A DNA stretch of 62,733 nucleotides, taken from SIG701 sp045539595 (GTDB taxonomy: Bacteria > Bacillota > Clostridia > Oscillospirales > CAG-272). How positions within the stretch are numbered: position 1 is the first letter of the stretch; every line of letters begins with the position of its first letter. The stretch covers positions 1 to 62,733 of the forward strand of contig JAZQFQ010000111.1 in assembly GCA_045539595.1 (NCBI GenBank). Reading direction: 5' to 3'. A program made the position numbers and the translations under genes. Below are positions 16,736 to 25,723 of this stretch, one piece after another. Under the pieces are notes generated by a model. It saw nothing but the letters and a program-made list of their open reading frames with translations, was not told where the DNA came from and searched no databases.

Positions 16736-19700
16736 ATGCTGAAAATGAATCCCGTTAAAAGAGGAAGCTGCACAAGAATGAGCTTCGGAAAAATCAACGA
16801 GGTTATGGATATGCCCAACCTCATTGAAATCCAGAAGGCTTCCTACAAATGGTTCATCGAAACAGGCCTTAAGGAGGTTTTCCGTGATACGGCGGACATC
16901 ACGGATTACACAGGAAACTGGGTGCTCAGCTTTGTTGACTACAGAATGGACGACAAGCCTAAGTACACGGTTCGCGAATGCAAGGAGCGCGATGCAACAT
17001 ATGCTGCTCCCATGAGAGTAACCGTTCGTTTGCAAAACAAAGAAACAGGCATCATCAAAGAGTCTGAAGTCTTTATGGGTGATTTCCCCATTATGACCGA
17101 AAGCGGCACCTTTGTTATCAACGGTGCAGAGAGAGTTATTGTTTCTCAGCTCGTTCGTTCTCCCGGTGTTTATTACGGCATGACCCATGATAAGACAGGT
17201 ATCGAGCTTTATACCAGCACAATCAACCCCAACAGAGGTGCTTGGCTTGAGTATGAAACCGATGCTAACGACATTTTCTATGTCCGTATCGACAAAAACA
17301 GAAAAATCTATATCACCGCTTTCATCCGTGCGCTCGGTCTGAGCAGCAATGAGGATATCCGTGCTTTCTTCGGCGAAGATAACAAGCTTGAAGCAACTAT
17401 GGAAAAGGATGAAACCAGAAACACCGAAGAAGCTCTTATGGAAGTTTTCAAGAAGCTTCGTCCCGGTGAGCCCGTTACTCTCGAATCCGCACAGCAGCAT
17501 ATCGACAATCTTTTCTTTGATCCCCACAGATATGACATTTCCAGAGTAGGACGCTACAAATATAACAAAAAGCTTTCAATGCTCAACAGACTTCCCGGCT
17601 GCACCCTTGCTCAGCCCGTTATCTCCGAGTATACAGGCGAGTTCCTTGCAGATGCAGGCGAGGTTCTCACAAGAGAGAAAGCTCTTGAAATAGAGAACGC
17701 AGGTGTAATGAAGGTTGTTGTTGCCTGCGAGGACGGCAGCGAGCTGTTCGTTATTTCAAACGGCATGGTTTATGCCGATGCAATTCTTCCTGTTGAAGTC
17801 ACAAAGGCTGAGCTTGAAGAAATCGGAATCAACGAAAAGGTTCGCTATTCCGTGCTTCACGAAATCATCGAGAAGTGCGGCGCCGACAAGGCTGCTCTTC
17901 TTGCCGAAATGGCAGAAAAGTGCGACGACCTTATTCCCAAGCACATTATTGTTGATGATATCTTTGCATCAGTCAACTATGTTAACTGCCTCACCAAGCA
18001 TGTAGGTAATGTTGACGATATAGACCATCTGGGCAACAGACGAATTCGCTCCGTCGGCGAACTTCTTCAGAATCAGTTCAGAATCGGTCTTGCAAGAATG
18101 GAAAGAGTAGTCCGCGAGAGAATGGCTATCCAGGCTCAGGAGGACGAGGACAAGATAACTCCCCAGACCCTTATCAACATCCGCCCCGTTATGGTGGCAA
18201 TCAAGGAGTTCTTCGGTTCATCGCCCCTTTCACAGTTCATGGATCAGACCAACCCCCTTGCAGAGCTTACTCATAAGCGCCGTCTTTCGGCTCTCGGTCC
18301 CGGCGGTCTTTCACGAGACAGAGCAGGTTTCGAGGTTCGAGATGTTCACTATTCTCACTACGGCAGAATGTGTCCCATCGAGACTCCCGAAGGTCCCAAC
18401 ATCGGTCTTATTTCCTACCTTGCAACCTTCGCAAGAATTAATGAATACGGCTTCATCGAAGCTCCTTACAGAAAGATTGACAAGGAGACAGGCAGAGTTC
18501 TTGATGAAGTTGAATATATGACAGCGGATACAGAGGACGATTATATCGTTGCTCAGGCTAACGAAGCTCTTGACGAAAACAACTGCTTCGTCAGACAGAA
18601 GATTACCGCAAGACACAGAGATGAATTCATTGAAATCGACCGTTCAAGAGTTGACTACATGGATATCTCTCCCAAAATGGTTGTTTCAGTTGCAACCGCA
18701 ATGATTCCCTTCCTTGAAAACGATGACGCAAACCGCGCCCTCATGGGTTCAAACATGCAGCGACAGGCAGTTCCCCTGCTCAAGACCTGCGCTCCCATTG
18801 TCGGTACAGGTATGGAATACAAAGCTGCTGTTGACTCGGGCGTAACAGTTCTTGCAAAGAAGGACGGCGTTGTTACAAAGGTCAGCGCAGACAGCATCAT
18901 TATCAAGAATGATGACGGCACAAGCGATTATTATGAGCTTATCAAGTTCATGCGCTCAAACCAGGGCACCTGCACCAACCAGCGTCCTATCGTTGAAGCA
19001 GGACAGAGAGTTCAGAAGGGCGAGGTTATTGCTGACGGTCCCGCAACCGACCATGGTGAAATCAGCCTTGGCAAGAATGCTCTTGTAGGCTTTATGACAT
19101 GGGAAGGCTACAACTATGAAGACGCCGTTCTCATCAACGAAAAGCTTGTTCGTGACGATGTTTATACATCAGTTCATATTGAAGAATACGAAACCGAAGC
19201 AAGAGATACCAAGCTCGGTCCCGAAGAAATCACCAGAGATATTCCCAATGTCGGCGAGGATGCACTCGGCAACCTTGACGAGCGCGGAATTATCAGAATC
19301 GGTGCAGAGGTTCACTCAGGCGATATCCTTGTCGGTAAGGTAACACCCAAGGGTGAAACCGAGCTTACCGCAGAAGAAAGACTTCTCCGCGCAATCTTCG
19401 GCGAAAAGGCAAAGGAAGTCAGAGATACTTCCCTCAAGGTTCCCCACGGCGAATACGGCATTGTTGTTAATGTTGAAGTTTTCACAAGAGAAAACAGTGA
19501 TGAGCTTTCACCCGGCGTTAACAAGGTTGTTCGTTGCTATATTGCTCAGAAGCGTAAGCTCTCAGTCGGCGATAAGATGGCGGGCCGTCACGGTAACAAG
19601 GGTGTTGTTTCAAGAATTCTTCCTCAGGAAGATATGCCCTTCCTTCCCGACGGTACTCCTCTTGATATCGTTCTTAACCCCCTCGGTGTTCCTTCCCGAA

Positions 19701-20551
19701 TGAATATCGGTCAGGTTCTCGAGGTTCACCTCGGCTTTGCTGCAAGAAATCTCGGCATCAATGTTATGACTCCCGTTTTTGACGGTGCGCATGAAGAAGA
19801 CATCACTGAGGCCTTCAAAGAAGCAAACCGCATTGCTATGGAAAAGGCAGAGAAGGATGCTGCCGCAAAGGGCGTTGAATTTGATCCTTCAACTGTTCCT
19901 CAGCTCCGCCTTGACTGTAAGTCAATCCTTACCGACGGCCGTACAGGCAGACAGTTTGATAACCCCGTAACCGTCGGTGTCATGTATTATCTTAAGCTTC
20001 ACCATCTGGTTGACGATAAGATTCACGCCCGTTCAACAGGTCCTTATTCACTTGTTACTCAGCAGCCTCTGGGCGGTAAAGCACAGTTCGGCGGCCAGCG
20101 TTTCGGTGAGATGGAGGTTTGGGCACTGGAAGCCTACGGTGCCGCATACACCCTGCAGGAAATTCTGACCGTCAAGAGTGACGATATCACCGGACGTGTC
20201 AAGACCTACGAGGCCATCGTCAAGGGCCAGAATATCCCGACGCCGGGCGTACCCGAAGCATTCAAGGTTCTTGTTAAAGAATTGCAGGCACTTTCCCTCG
20301 ACATCAAGGTCCTGGACGAGAACGGTGAGGAGATTGAGCTGGCCAAGATCGGCGAGGATGATCTGGAAACACCGAATTATGTTTCCAGTGACAGCGACAT
20401 CTCCGAGGATGATGTGGGCGAATCCGTGGCAACGGACGATCTGTTCGATTCCTACACAGAGGAAGATGCAGACGATGAACCCACCGATGAGCAGTTCGAA
20501 GCCGCTATGGCCAGCGGACTGGACCTCGACGACCTGGATGACGACTTTTGA
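16736..20551 (+). CDS. rpoB: DNA-directed RNA polymerase subunit beta
   Basis: The 1271-residue beta subunit of RNA polymerase. Visible landmarks are the N-terminal YKWFIETGLKEVF, VSQLVRSPGVYY, the rifampicin region FMDQTNPLAELTHKRRLSAL, GRMCPIETPEGPNIGLI, KMAGRHGNKG and the C-terminal PLGGKAQFGGQRFGEMEVWAL. The Asp, His and Ser positions usually changed in rifampicin resistance look wild-type. The C-terminal tail is acidic. The gene has its own promoter and does not follow rplL. The last 160 or so codons (from about codon 1106) have the codon usage of the genes to the right, whereas the first 1100 have that of the genes to the left, although the protein is intact. Confidence 0.97.
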   Translation: MLKMNPVKRGSCTRMSFGKINEVMDMPNLIEIQKASYKWFIETGLKEVFRDTADITDYTGNWVLSFVDYRMDDKPKYTVRECKERDATYAAPMRVTVRLQNKETGIIKESEVFMGDFPIMTESGTFVINGAERVIVSQLVRSPGVYYGMTHDKTGIELYTSTINPNRGAWLEYETDANDIFYVRIDKNRKIYITAFIRALGLSSNEDIRAFFGEDNKLEATMEKDETRNTEEALMEVFKKLRPGEPVTLESAQQHIDNLFFDPHRYDISRVGRYKYNKKLSMLNRLPGCTLAQPVISEYTGEFLADAGEVLTREKALEIENAGVMKVVVACEDGSELFVISNGMVYADAILPVEVTKAELEEIGINEKVRYSVLHEIIEKCGADKAALLAEMAEKCDDLIPKHIIVDDIFASVNYVNCLTKHVGNVDDIDHLGNRRIRSVGELLQNQFRIGLARMERVVRERMAIQAQEDEDKITPQTLINIRPVMVAIKEFFGSSPLSQFMDQTNPLAELTHKRRLSALGPGGLSRDRAGFEVRDVHYSHYGRMCPIETPEGPNIGLISYLATFARINEYGFIEAPYRKIDKETGRVLDEVEYMTADTEDDYIVAQANEALDENNCFVRQKITARHRDEFIEIDRSRVDYMDISPKMVVSVATAMIPFLENDDANRALMGSNMQRQAVPLLKTCAPIVGTGMEYKAAVDSGVTVLAKKDGVVTKVSADSIIIKNDDGTSDYYELIKFMRSNQGTCTNQRPIVEAGQRVQKGEVIADGPATDHGEISLGKNALVGFMTWEGYNYEDAVLINEKLVRDDVYTSVHIEEYETEARDTKLGPEEITRDIPNVGEDALGNLDERGIIRIGAEVHSGDILVGKVTPKGETELTAEERLLRAIFGEKAKEVRDTSLKVPHGEYGIVVNVEVFTRENSDELSPGVNKVVRCYIAQKRKLSVGDKMAGRHGNKGVVSRILPQEDMPFLPDGTPLDIVLNPLGVPSRMNIGQVLEVHLGFAARNLGINVMTPVFDGAHEEDITEAFKEANRIAMEKAEKDAAAKGVEFDPSTVPQLRLDCKSILTDGRTGRQFDNPVTVGVMYYLKLHHLVDDKIHARSTGPYSLVTQQPLGGKAQFGGQRFGEMEVWALEAYGAAYTLQEILTVKSDDITGRVKTYEAIVKGQNIPTPGVPEAFKVLVKELQALSLDIKVLDENGEEIELAKIGEDDLETPNYVSSDSDISEDDVGESVATDDLFDSYTEEDADDEPTDEQFEAAMASGLDLDDLDDDF
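20050..20130. other. codon-usage breakpoint inside rpoB
   Basis: Up to about 20059 the codons are of the left type (TCA CTT GTT ACT). From about 20070 onwards Leu is mainly CTG, Arg CGC/CGT and Ser TCC, and this continues through rpoC, pyr and later genes. The break falls in the very conserved stretch encoding QPLGGKAQFGGQRF. It marks either an assembly join between related genomes or a recombination point. Confidence 0.75.
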
Positions 20552-20591
20552 TCCAATACACGATAACTGAACAAAAGAAGGTATACTGCTG

Positions 20592-23500
20592 ATGGAACGC
20601 AATACATTCGATTCTATAAAAATTGGTCTGGCGTCTCCTGAAATGATTCGCAGCTGGTCTCACGGCGAAGTCAAAAAGCCGGAAACCATCAACTACCGCA
20701 CGCTCAAAGCCGAGCGTGACGGTCTGTTCTGCGAACGCATCTTCGGTCCGACGAAAGACTGGGAGTGCCTGTGCGGCAAATACAAACGCATCCGTCACAA
20801 AGGTAAGGTCTGCGAGAAGTGCGGTGTTGAGGTTACCCAGAAGAAGGTGCGCCGTGAGCGCATGGGACACATTGAGCTGGCGGCTCCCGTTTCCCACATC
20901 TGGTACTTCCGTGCCATTCCCTCCCGTATGGGCCTGCTGCTGGACATCTCCCCCCGCCTCCTGGAGAAGGTTCTCTATTTCGCTTCCTATATTGTAATTG
21001 ATCCGGGTTCTACCCCGCTGGCAAAATATCAGCTTCTGAAAGAGACCGAGTACCGCGCCGCCTATGACCGCTACGAAAACGATTTCCGCGTGGGCATGGG
21101 TGCCGAGGCCATCAAGGAGCTCCTCAGCGAGCTGGACATCAACGCTCTGTCCGTGCAGCTCAAGCAGGAGCTCTCCCAGGCAAGCGGCCAGAAGAAAGTC
21201 CGCATCATCAAGCGTCTGGAGGTCGTTGAGGCCTTCCGCAAGTCCGGCAACAAGCCGGAGTGGATGATTCTGGACGTGGTTCCGGTTATTCCTCCGGAAC
21301 TCCGCGCCATGGTACAGCTGGACGGCGGCCGCTTCGCCACCTCCGATCTGAACGATCTGTACCGCCGCGTTATCAACCGCAACAACCGTCTGAAGCGCCT
21401 CATGGAACTGAGCGCTCCCGACATCATCATCCGCAACGAAAAGCGTATGCTGCAGGAAGCCGTTGACGCTCTGATCGACAACGGCCGCCGCGGAAAGCCC
21501 GTTACCGGTCCCTCCAACCGCCCGCTGAAATCTCTGTCCGAGATGCTTCGCGGTAAGCAGGGACGCTTCCGTCAGAACCTGCTGGGTAAGCGCGTGGACT
21601 ACTCCGGCCGTTCCGTTATCGTTGTCGGACCCAGCCTGAAGATCTATCAGTGCGGTCTGCCGAAGGAAATGGCTCTGGAACTCTTCAAGCCCTTCGTTAT
21701 GAAGCGTCTGGTAGAAACCCAGAAGGCTTCCAACATCAAAGAGGCAAAGAAGAAAGTGGATCGCGTGCATACCGACGTATGGGATGCACTGGAAGTAGTG
21801 ATCAAGGAACATCCCGTTCTTCTGAACCGTGCGCCTACTTTGCACCGTCTGTCCATTCAGGCATTCGAGCCCGTACTGGTAGAGGGTAAGGCAATCAAGC
21901 TGCATCCGCTGGTATGTAAGGCATTCAACGCCGACTTCGACGGCGACCAGATGCCTGTCCACGTGCCGCTTTCCGCTGAGGCACAGGCTGAGGCACGCTT
22001 CCTCATGCTTTCCGCCAACAACCTCCTGAAGCCCGTAGACGGTAAAGCCATCACCGTTCCTTCTCAGGATATGGTGCTGGGTTCCTTCTATCTGACTCTG
22101 GACAAGGCAGGCGAGCCCGGTGAGGGCAAGTGCTTCCGCAACTTCGACGAGGCTATGATGGCCTATGAGAACGGCATCCTCGGTCTGCACGCTCCTATCA
22201 AGGTCCGTGTGGAAAAGGAAATCGACGGCGAAATGCGGACCGGCATCATCGACGCCACCCTGGGCCGACTGATCTTCAACCGTGCGATCCCTCAGGATCT
22301 GCACTATGTGGATCGCTCCGATCCCTCCAAGCTGTTCGATCTGGAAATCGACTTCGTGACCGGATCCAAGCAGCTGGGGCAGATCATCGACCGCTGCATC
22401 AAGTATCACGGCTTCGGTGTGACCGCCAACATGCTGGACGAAATCAAGTCCATGGGCTTCAAATATTCCACTCGCGCTTCCATCTCCATCTCCGTTGCGG
22501 ATATGACCATTCCGCCGGAAAAATACGATTTGGTTGCCGCCGCCGAGAAGAAGGTTGAAGTCGTGGCCAAGCACTTCCAGCGCGGTGAACTCTCCGAAGA
22601 GGAGCGTTACCAGAACGTAGTCCGTATCTGGGAACAGACCACCAACGACGTTGTCGCTGCCCTGCAGAACAACTTCAACCGCTATAACCCCATCAAGATG
22701 ATGAGTGACTCCGGTGCCCGTGGTAACATCACGCAGATGCGTCAGCTGGCCGGTATGCGCGGACTGATGTTCGCTACCTCCGGTAAAACCATGGAGATCC
22801 CGATCAAGTCCAACTTCCGTGAAGGCTTGAATATCCTGGAGTACTTCATCGCTGCCCGTGGTGCCCGTAAGTCTCTGTCCGACACGGCTCTGAAGACCGC
22901 GGACTCCGGATACCTGACCAGACGTCTCGTTGACGTTGCCCAGGAAGTCATCATCCGCGAGCGTGACTGCGGTACAGAGAAGGGTCTGATCGTTCACGCC
23001 ATCAAAGACGGCAACGAAGTGATCGAGCCTTTGAAGGATCGTTTGATGGGCCGTTACGTCATCGGCAACGTGGTGCATCCCGAGACCGGCGAGGTTCTCG
23101 TGGAAGACAACACCATGATCACCGAAAAGCAGGCTTCCGCTATTGTGGATGCCGGTATTGAAACCGTTCTGATCCGTACCGTTCTCCAGTGCCGTGCACG
23201 CCATGGCGTCTGCGCACACTGCTACGGTGCCGATCTGGCACACTCCACTCCCGTGGATATCGGCGAAGCCGTCGGTATCATCGCCGCTCAGTCTATCGGT
23301 GAGCCCGGTACACAGCTGACGATGCGTACCTTCCATACCGGTGGTGTGGCAGGTGCCGACATTACCCAGGGTCTTCCCCGTGTTGAAGAGCTCTTCGAGG
23401 CGAGAAAGCCCAAGAAGCCCGCAATCGTTGCCGAGCAGTCCGGTATCGCTACCATCCAGGACAGCAAGCGTCTGCGCACCATCACCGTTCGCGCCGACGA

Positions 23501-24305
23501 AAGCGGTGAGGAAACCGCCTACCAGATTCCCTTCGGTATGCGTATTCTCATCAACGACGGTCAGCACGTCCGCGCCGGTCAGGAACTGACTGAGGGCTAC
23601 CGTGCTCCCGGCGATATCCTCCGCATCAACGGCATCGATGAAGTGTACGAATATATCCTGCTGGAAGTACAGAAGGTATACCGTTCCCAGAACATCGACA
23701 TCAACGATAAGCACATTGAGGTAATCGCCCGCCAGATGACCCGGAAGGTTCGCATCGAGGACGAAGGTAGCACCAATCTGCTCTCCGGCTCCACCGTGGA
23801 TCTGACCGAGCTGATGGCCGAGAACGAAGCGGTGGAGAAACGCATCGCCGCCGGCGAAGTCGGCCTGACCCTCGCCGTGGGCGCGCCTCTGCTGCTGGGT
23901 ATCACCAAGGCATCTCTGGGCACCGAATCCTTCCTGTCCGCCGCTTCCTTCCAGGAAACCACCAAGGTTCTGACCGAAGCTGCCATCAAGGGTAAGGTGG
24001 ACCATCTGATGGGTCTGAAGGAGAACGTAATCATCGGTAAGCTGATCCCTGCCGGTACCGGTATGGAACGCTACCGCGATATCGATGTACAGCGCACCCA
24101 GCCCTACAACGATCCGCTGCTGGCGGAGTTGCAGATGGCTGCCATGGCATCCGAATCCAAGCGTGCCGAGGAGGCTGAGGAGGAGCAGGATGCAGATATC
24201 GAGGATATGGAAACCGACATCCACGAGGATATGGATTCCGTTGGCGATGACGATCTGCTCACTGAGGACATCATGGAGGACGCTGAGGATTCCGACGAGG
24301 AATAA
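20592..24305 (+). CDS. rpoC: DNA-directed RNA polymerase subunit beta'
   Basis: The 1237-residue beta' subunit. Landmarks are the N-terminal zinc site (CLCGKYKRIRHKGKVCEKCG, about 58-77), NADFDGDQM holding the three catalytic Mg-binding aspartates (about 449), the bridge/trigger region GLMFATSGKT, and the second zinc site CRARHGVCAHCYG (about 866) followed by EAVGIIAAQSIGEPGTQLT. The tail is strongly acidic. It lies 40 nt after rpoB and is translated from an AAGAAGG site. All codon usage is of the right type. A terminator follows 18 nt after the stop. Confidence 0.98.
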   Translation: MERNTFDSIKIGLASPEMIRSWSHGEVKKPETINYRTLKAERDGLFCERIFGPTKDWECLCGKYKRIRHKGKVCEKCGVEVTQKKVRRERMGHIELAAPVSHIWYFRAIPSRMGLLLDISPRLLEKVLYFASYIVIDPGSTPLAKYQLLKETEYRAAYDRYENDFRVGMGAEAIKELLSELDINALSVQLKQELSQASGQKKVRIIKRLEVVEAFRKSGNKPEWMILDVVPVIPPELRAMVQLDGGRFATSDLNDLYRRVINRNNRLKRLMELSAPDIIIRNEKRMLQEAVDALIDNGRRGKPVTGPSNRPLKSLSEMLRGKQGRFRQNLLGKRVDYSGRSVIVVGPSLKIYQCGLPKEMALELFKPFVMKRLVETQKASNIKEAKKKVDRVHTDVWDALEVVIKEHPVLLNRAPTLHRLSIQAFEPVLVEGKAIKLHPLVCKAFNADFDGDQMPVHVPLSAEAQAEARFLMLSANNLLKPVDGKAITVPSQDMVLGSFYLTLDKAGEPGEGKCFRNFDEAMMAYENGILGLHAPIKVRVEKEIDGEMRTGIIDATLGRLIFNRAIPQDLHYVDRSDPSKLFDLEIDFVTGSKQLGQIIDRCIKYHGFGVTANMLDEIKSMGFKYSTRASISISVADMTIPPEKYDLVAAAEKKVEVVAKHFQRGELSEEERYQNVVRIWEQTTNDVVAALQNNFNRYNPIKMMSDSGARGNITQMRQLAGMRGLMFATSGKTMEIPIKSNFREGLNILEYFIAARGARKSLSDTALKTADSGYLTRRLVDVAQEVIIRERDCGTEKGLIVHAIKDGNEVIEPLKDRLMGRYVIGNVVHPETGEVLVEDNTMITEKQASAIVDAGIETVLIRTVLQCRARHGVCAHCYGADLAHSTPVDIGEAVGIIAAQSIGEPGTQLTMRTFHTGGVAGADITQGLPRVEELFEARKPKKPAIVAEQSGIATIQDSKRLRTITVRADESGEETAYQIPFGMRILINDGQHVRAGQELTEGYRAPGDILRINGIDEVYEYILLEVQKVYRSQNIDINDKHIEVIARQMTRKVRIEDEGSTNLLSGSTVDLTELMAENEAVEKRIAAGEVGLTLAVGAPLLLGITKASLGTESFLSAASFQETTKVLTEAAIKGKVDHLMGLKENVIIGKLIPAGTGMERYRDIDVQRTQPYNDPLLAELQMAAMASESKRAEEAEEEQDADIEDMETDIHEDMDSVGDDDLLTEDIMEDAEDSDEE

Positions 24306-24323
24306 TCCCATTTTTCCATTACA

Positions 24324-24352
24324 AATCCTGCCCGGATCGGGCAGGATTTTTT
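24324..24352 (+). terminator. intrinsic terminator after rpoC
   Basis: An 11-bp perfect stem (24324-24334 with 24338-24348, arms AATCCTGCCCG/CGGGCAGGATT) with a tight 3-nt loop and a T run. Confidence 0.93.
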
Positions 24353-24450
24353 CACTTGTATGTGCATTGTCAACAATGAGCGCAAATTCGCAAAACCTGC
24401 GTGAATATAATTGTGCAAATTGGAGAATAATTGAAAATATTCAATCCTTC

Positions 24451-24479
24451 TTGACAGACGCGATCCAAAATGTTATAAT
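24451..24479 (+). promoter_or_regulatory. sigma-A promoter of the rpsL-rpsG-fusA-tuf group
   Basis: Consensus TTGACA (24451-24456) and TATAAT (24474-24479) with a 17-nt spacer, about 125 nt before rpsL. The leader in between (24485-24600) is long enough for regulation, but no known motif was recognised. Confidence 0.88.
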
Positions 24480-24603
24480 AATGCCGTACGTTTATGGGTA
24501 TATCTTTTTCTATACTCAAAACGCTGATTTTGATACTGTCGGCGGGCATCTCTTCCCGGCGATCGTATATAAACAATCATCACGAAAGAAATGGAGGAAA
24601 ATC

Positions 24604-25023
24604 ATGCCAACCTTTAATCAGCTTGTTAAGCAGGGCAGACAGGACAAGACCTACAAGTCCAAAGCTCCGGCACTGCAGCGCGGCTTCAACTCGATCAAGA
24701 ACAAGGCGATCGACCAGAGCGCACCGCAGAAGCGCGGCGTCTGCACTAAGGTAGGTACCACCACACCGAAGAAGCCGAACTCTGCACTTCGTAAATTTGC
24801 GAAGGTTCGTCTCACCAACGGTATGGAAGCTACCTGCTACATCCCCGGTATCGGCCACAACCTGCAGGAACACTCCGTCGTACTTATTCGCGGCGGCCGT
24901 GTACGTGACCTGCCTGGTGTACGTTACCACATCATCCGCGGCACGCTCGACGCACAGGGCGTTGCAAACCGCAACCAGAGCCGTTCCAAGTACGGCGCAA
25001 AGAAGGCAAAAGCTAAGAAGTAA
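24604..25023 (+). CDS. rpsL: 30S ribosomal protein S12
   Basis: A 139-residue decoding-centre protein. It opens MPTFNQLVKQGRQDK and contains TTPKKPNSALRKFAKVRLTN, with Lys at the usual streptomycin position, and VLIRGGRVRDLPGVRYH. The start ATG follows ATGGAGGAAAATC. It begins the conserved str cluster (rpsL-rpsG-fusA-tuf) and has its own promoter. Confidence 0.98.
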   Translation: MPTFNQLVKQGRQDKTYKSKAPALQRGFNSIKNKAIDQSAPQKRGVCTKVGTTTPKKPNSALRKFAKVRLTNGMEATCYIPGIGHNLQEHSVVLIRGGRVRDLPGVRYHIIRGTLDAQGVANRNQSRSKYGAKKAKAKK

Positions 25024-25186
25024 TTTCGCTTTGCCCCCTCGTAAAGTCTCATTTCCAGCGTGCGAGCGCACTGCTGTATCGTGAAACATTGTTTATATAC
25101 GACACGGCTGACGCTCACTTGCACTAGCGGGAGAATCTTTCGAGTACCTATGATTTCATATATTTTTAATGAAGGAGGGAAGTACA

Positions 25187-25657
25187 GTGTCGAGAAGAGG
25201 TCAGATTTCTAAAAGAGATGTGCTGCCGGATCCGCTTTACAACTCTAAACTCGTAACCAAACTTATCAACAATATCATGTACGACGGCAAGAAGGGCGTT
25301 GCTCAGACGATTGTCTACGACGCATTCAAGATCGTTGAGGAAAAGCTCGGTCAGAATCCTCTGGAAGTATTCACAGAGGCTCTCGAAAACGTAATGCCTG
25401 TTCTGGAGGTTAAGGCTCGCCGTGTAGGCGGTTCTAACTACCAGGTTCCGATGGAAGTAAGAGCGGACAGACGCCAGACCCTGGGTCTGCGTTGGATCAC
25501 CGCTTATTCTCGTTCCAGAGGCGAAAGAACCATGGCAGAGCGTCTCGCAGCCGAGATCATGGACGCCAAGAACAGCACAGGCGGCGCTTTCAAGAAGAAA
25601 GAAGATGTGCATAAGATGGCTGAGGCCAACAAGGCCTTCGCTCATTACAGATATTGA
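25187..25657 (+). CDS. rpsG: 30S ribosomal protein S7
   Basis: A 156-residue protein that nucleates assembly of the 30S head. It reads (V)SRRGQISKRDVLPDPLYNS at the start and has the RVGGSNYQVPMEVR and RAxRxRGERTM-like core. The start is the GTG at 25187, with GAAGGAGGGAAG just upstream; an in-frame ATG 18 nt earlier includes the ribosome site itself and would add residues not found in S7. The 163-nt gap after rpsL holds a GTGC/GCAC stem (about 25058-25070) of unknown role. Confidence 0.97.
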   Translation: MSRRGQISKRDVLPDPLYNSKLVTKLINNIMYDGKKGVAQTIVYDAFKIVEEKLGQNPLEVFTEALENVMPVLEVKARRVGGSNYQVPMEVRADRRQTLGLRWITAYSRSRGERTMAERLAAEIMDAKNSTGGAFKKKEDVHKMAEANKAFAHYRY

Positions 25658-25723
25658 TTTGCCGGTGCCGCACACCGCGGCACGGAATCATATCCTTTAC
25701 ACCAAAAAGGAGCAAGATAATCA

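Noticed and set aside
20505..24311. Very long open frame (1268 codons) on the minus strand over rpoC
   Set aside because: Exact antisense of rpoC. The biased codons of rpoC leave few reverse stops; the translation is low-complexity and matches no family.
24306..25186. A second genome junction near rpsL-rpsG
   Set aside because: More AGA and CTC codons appear in rpsG, but this fits the usual bias of highly expressed ribosomal genes; no sharp step as in rpoB.
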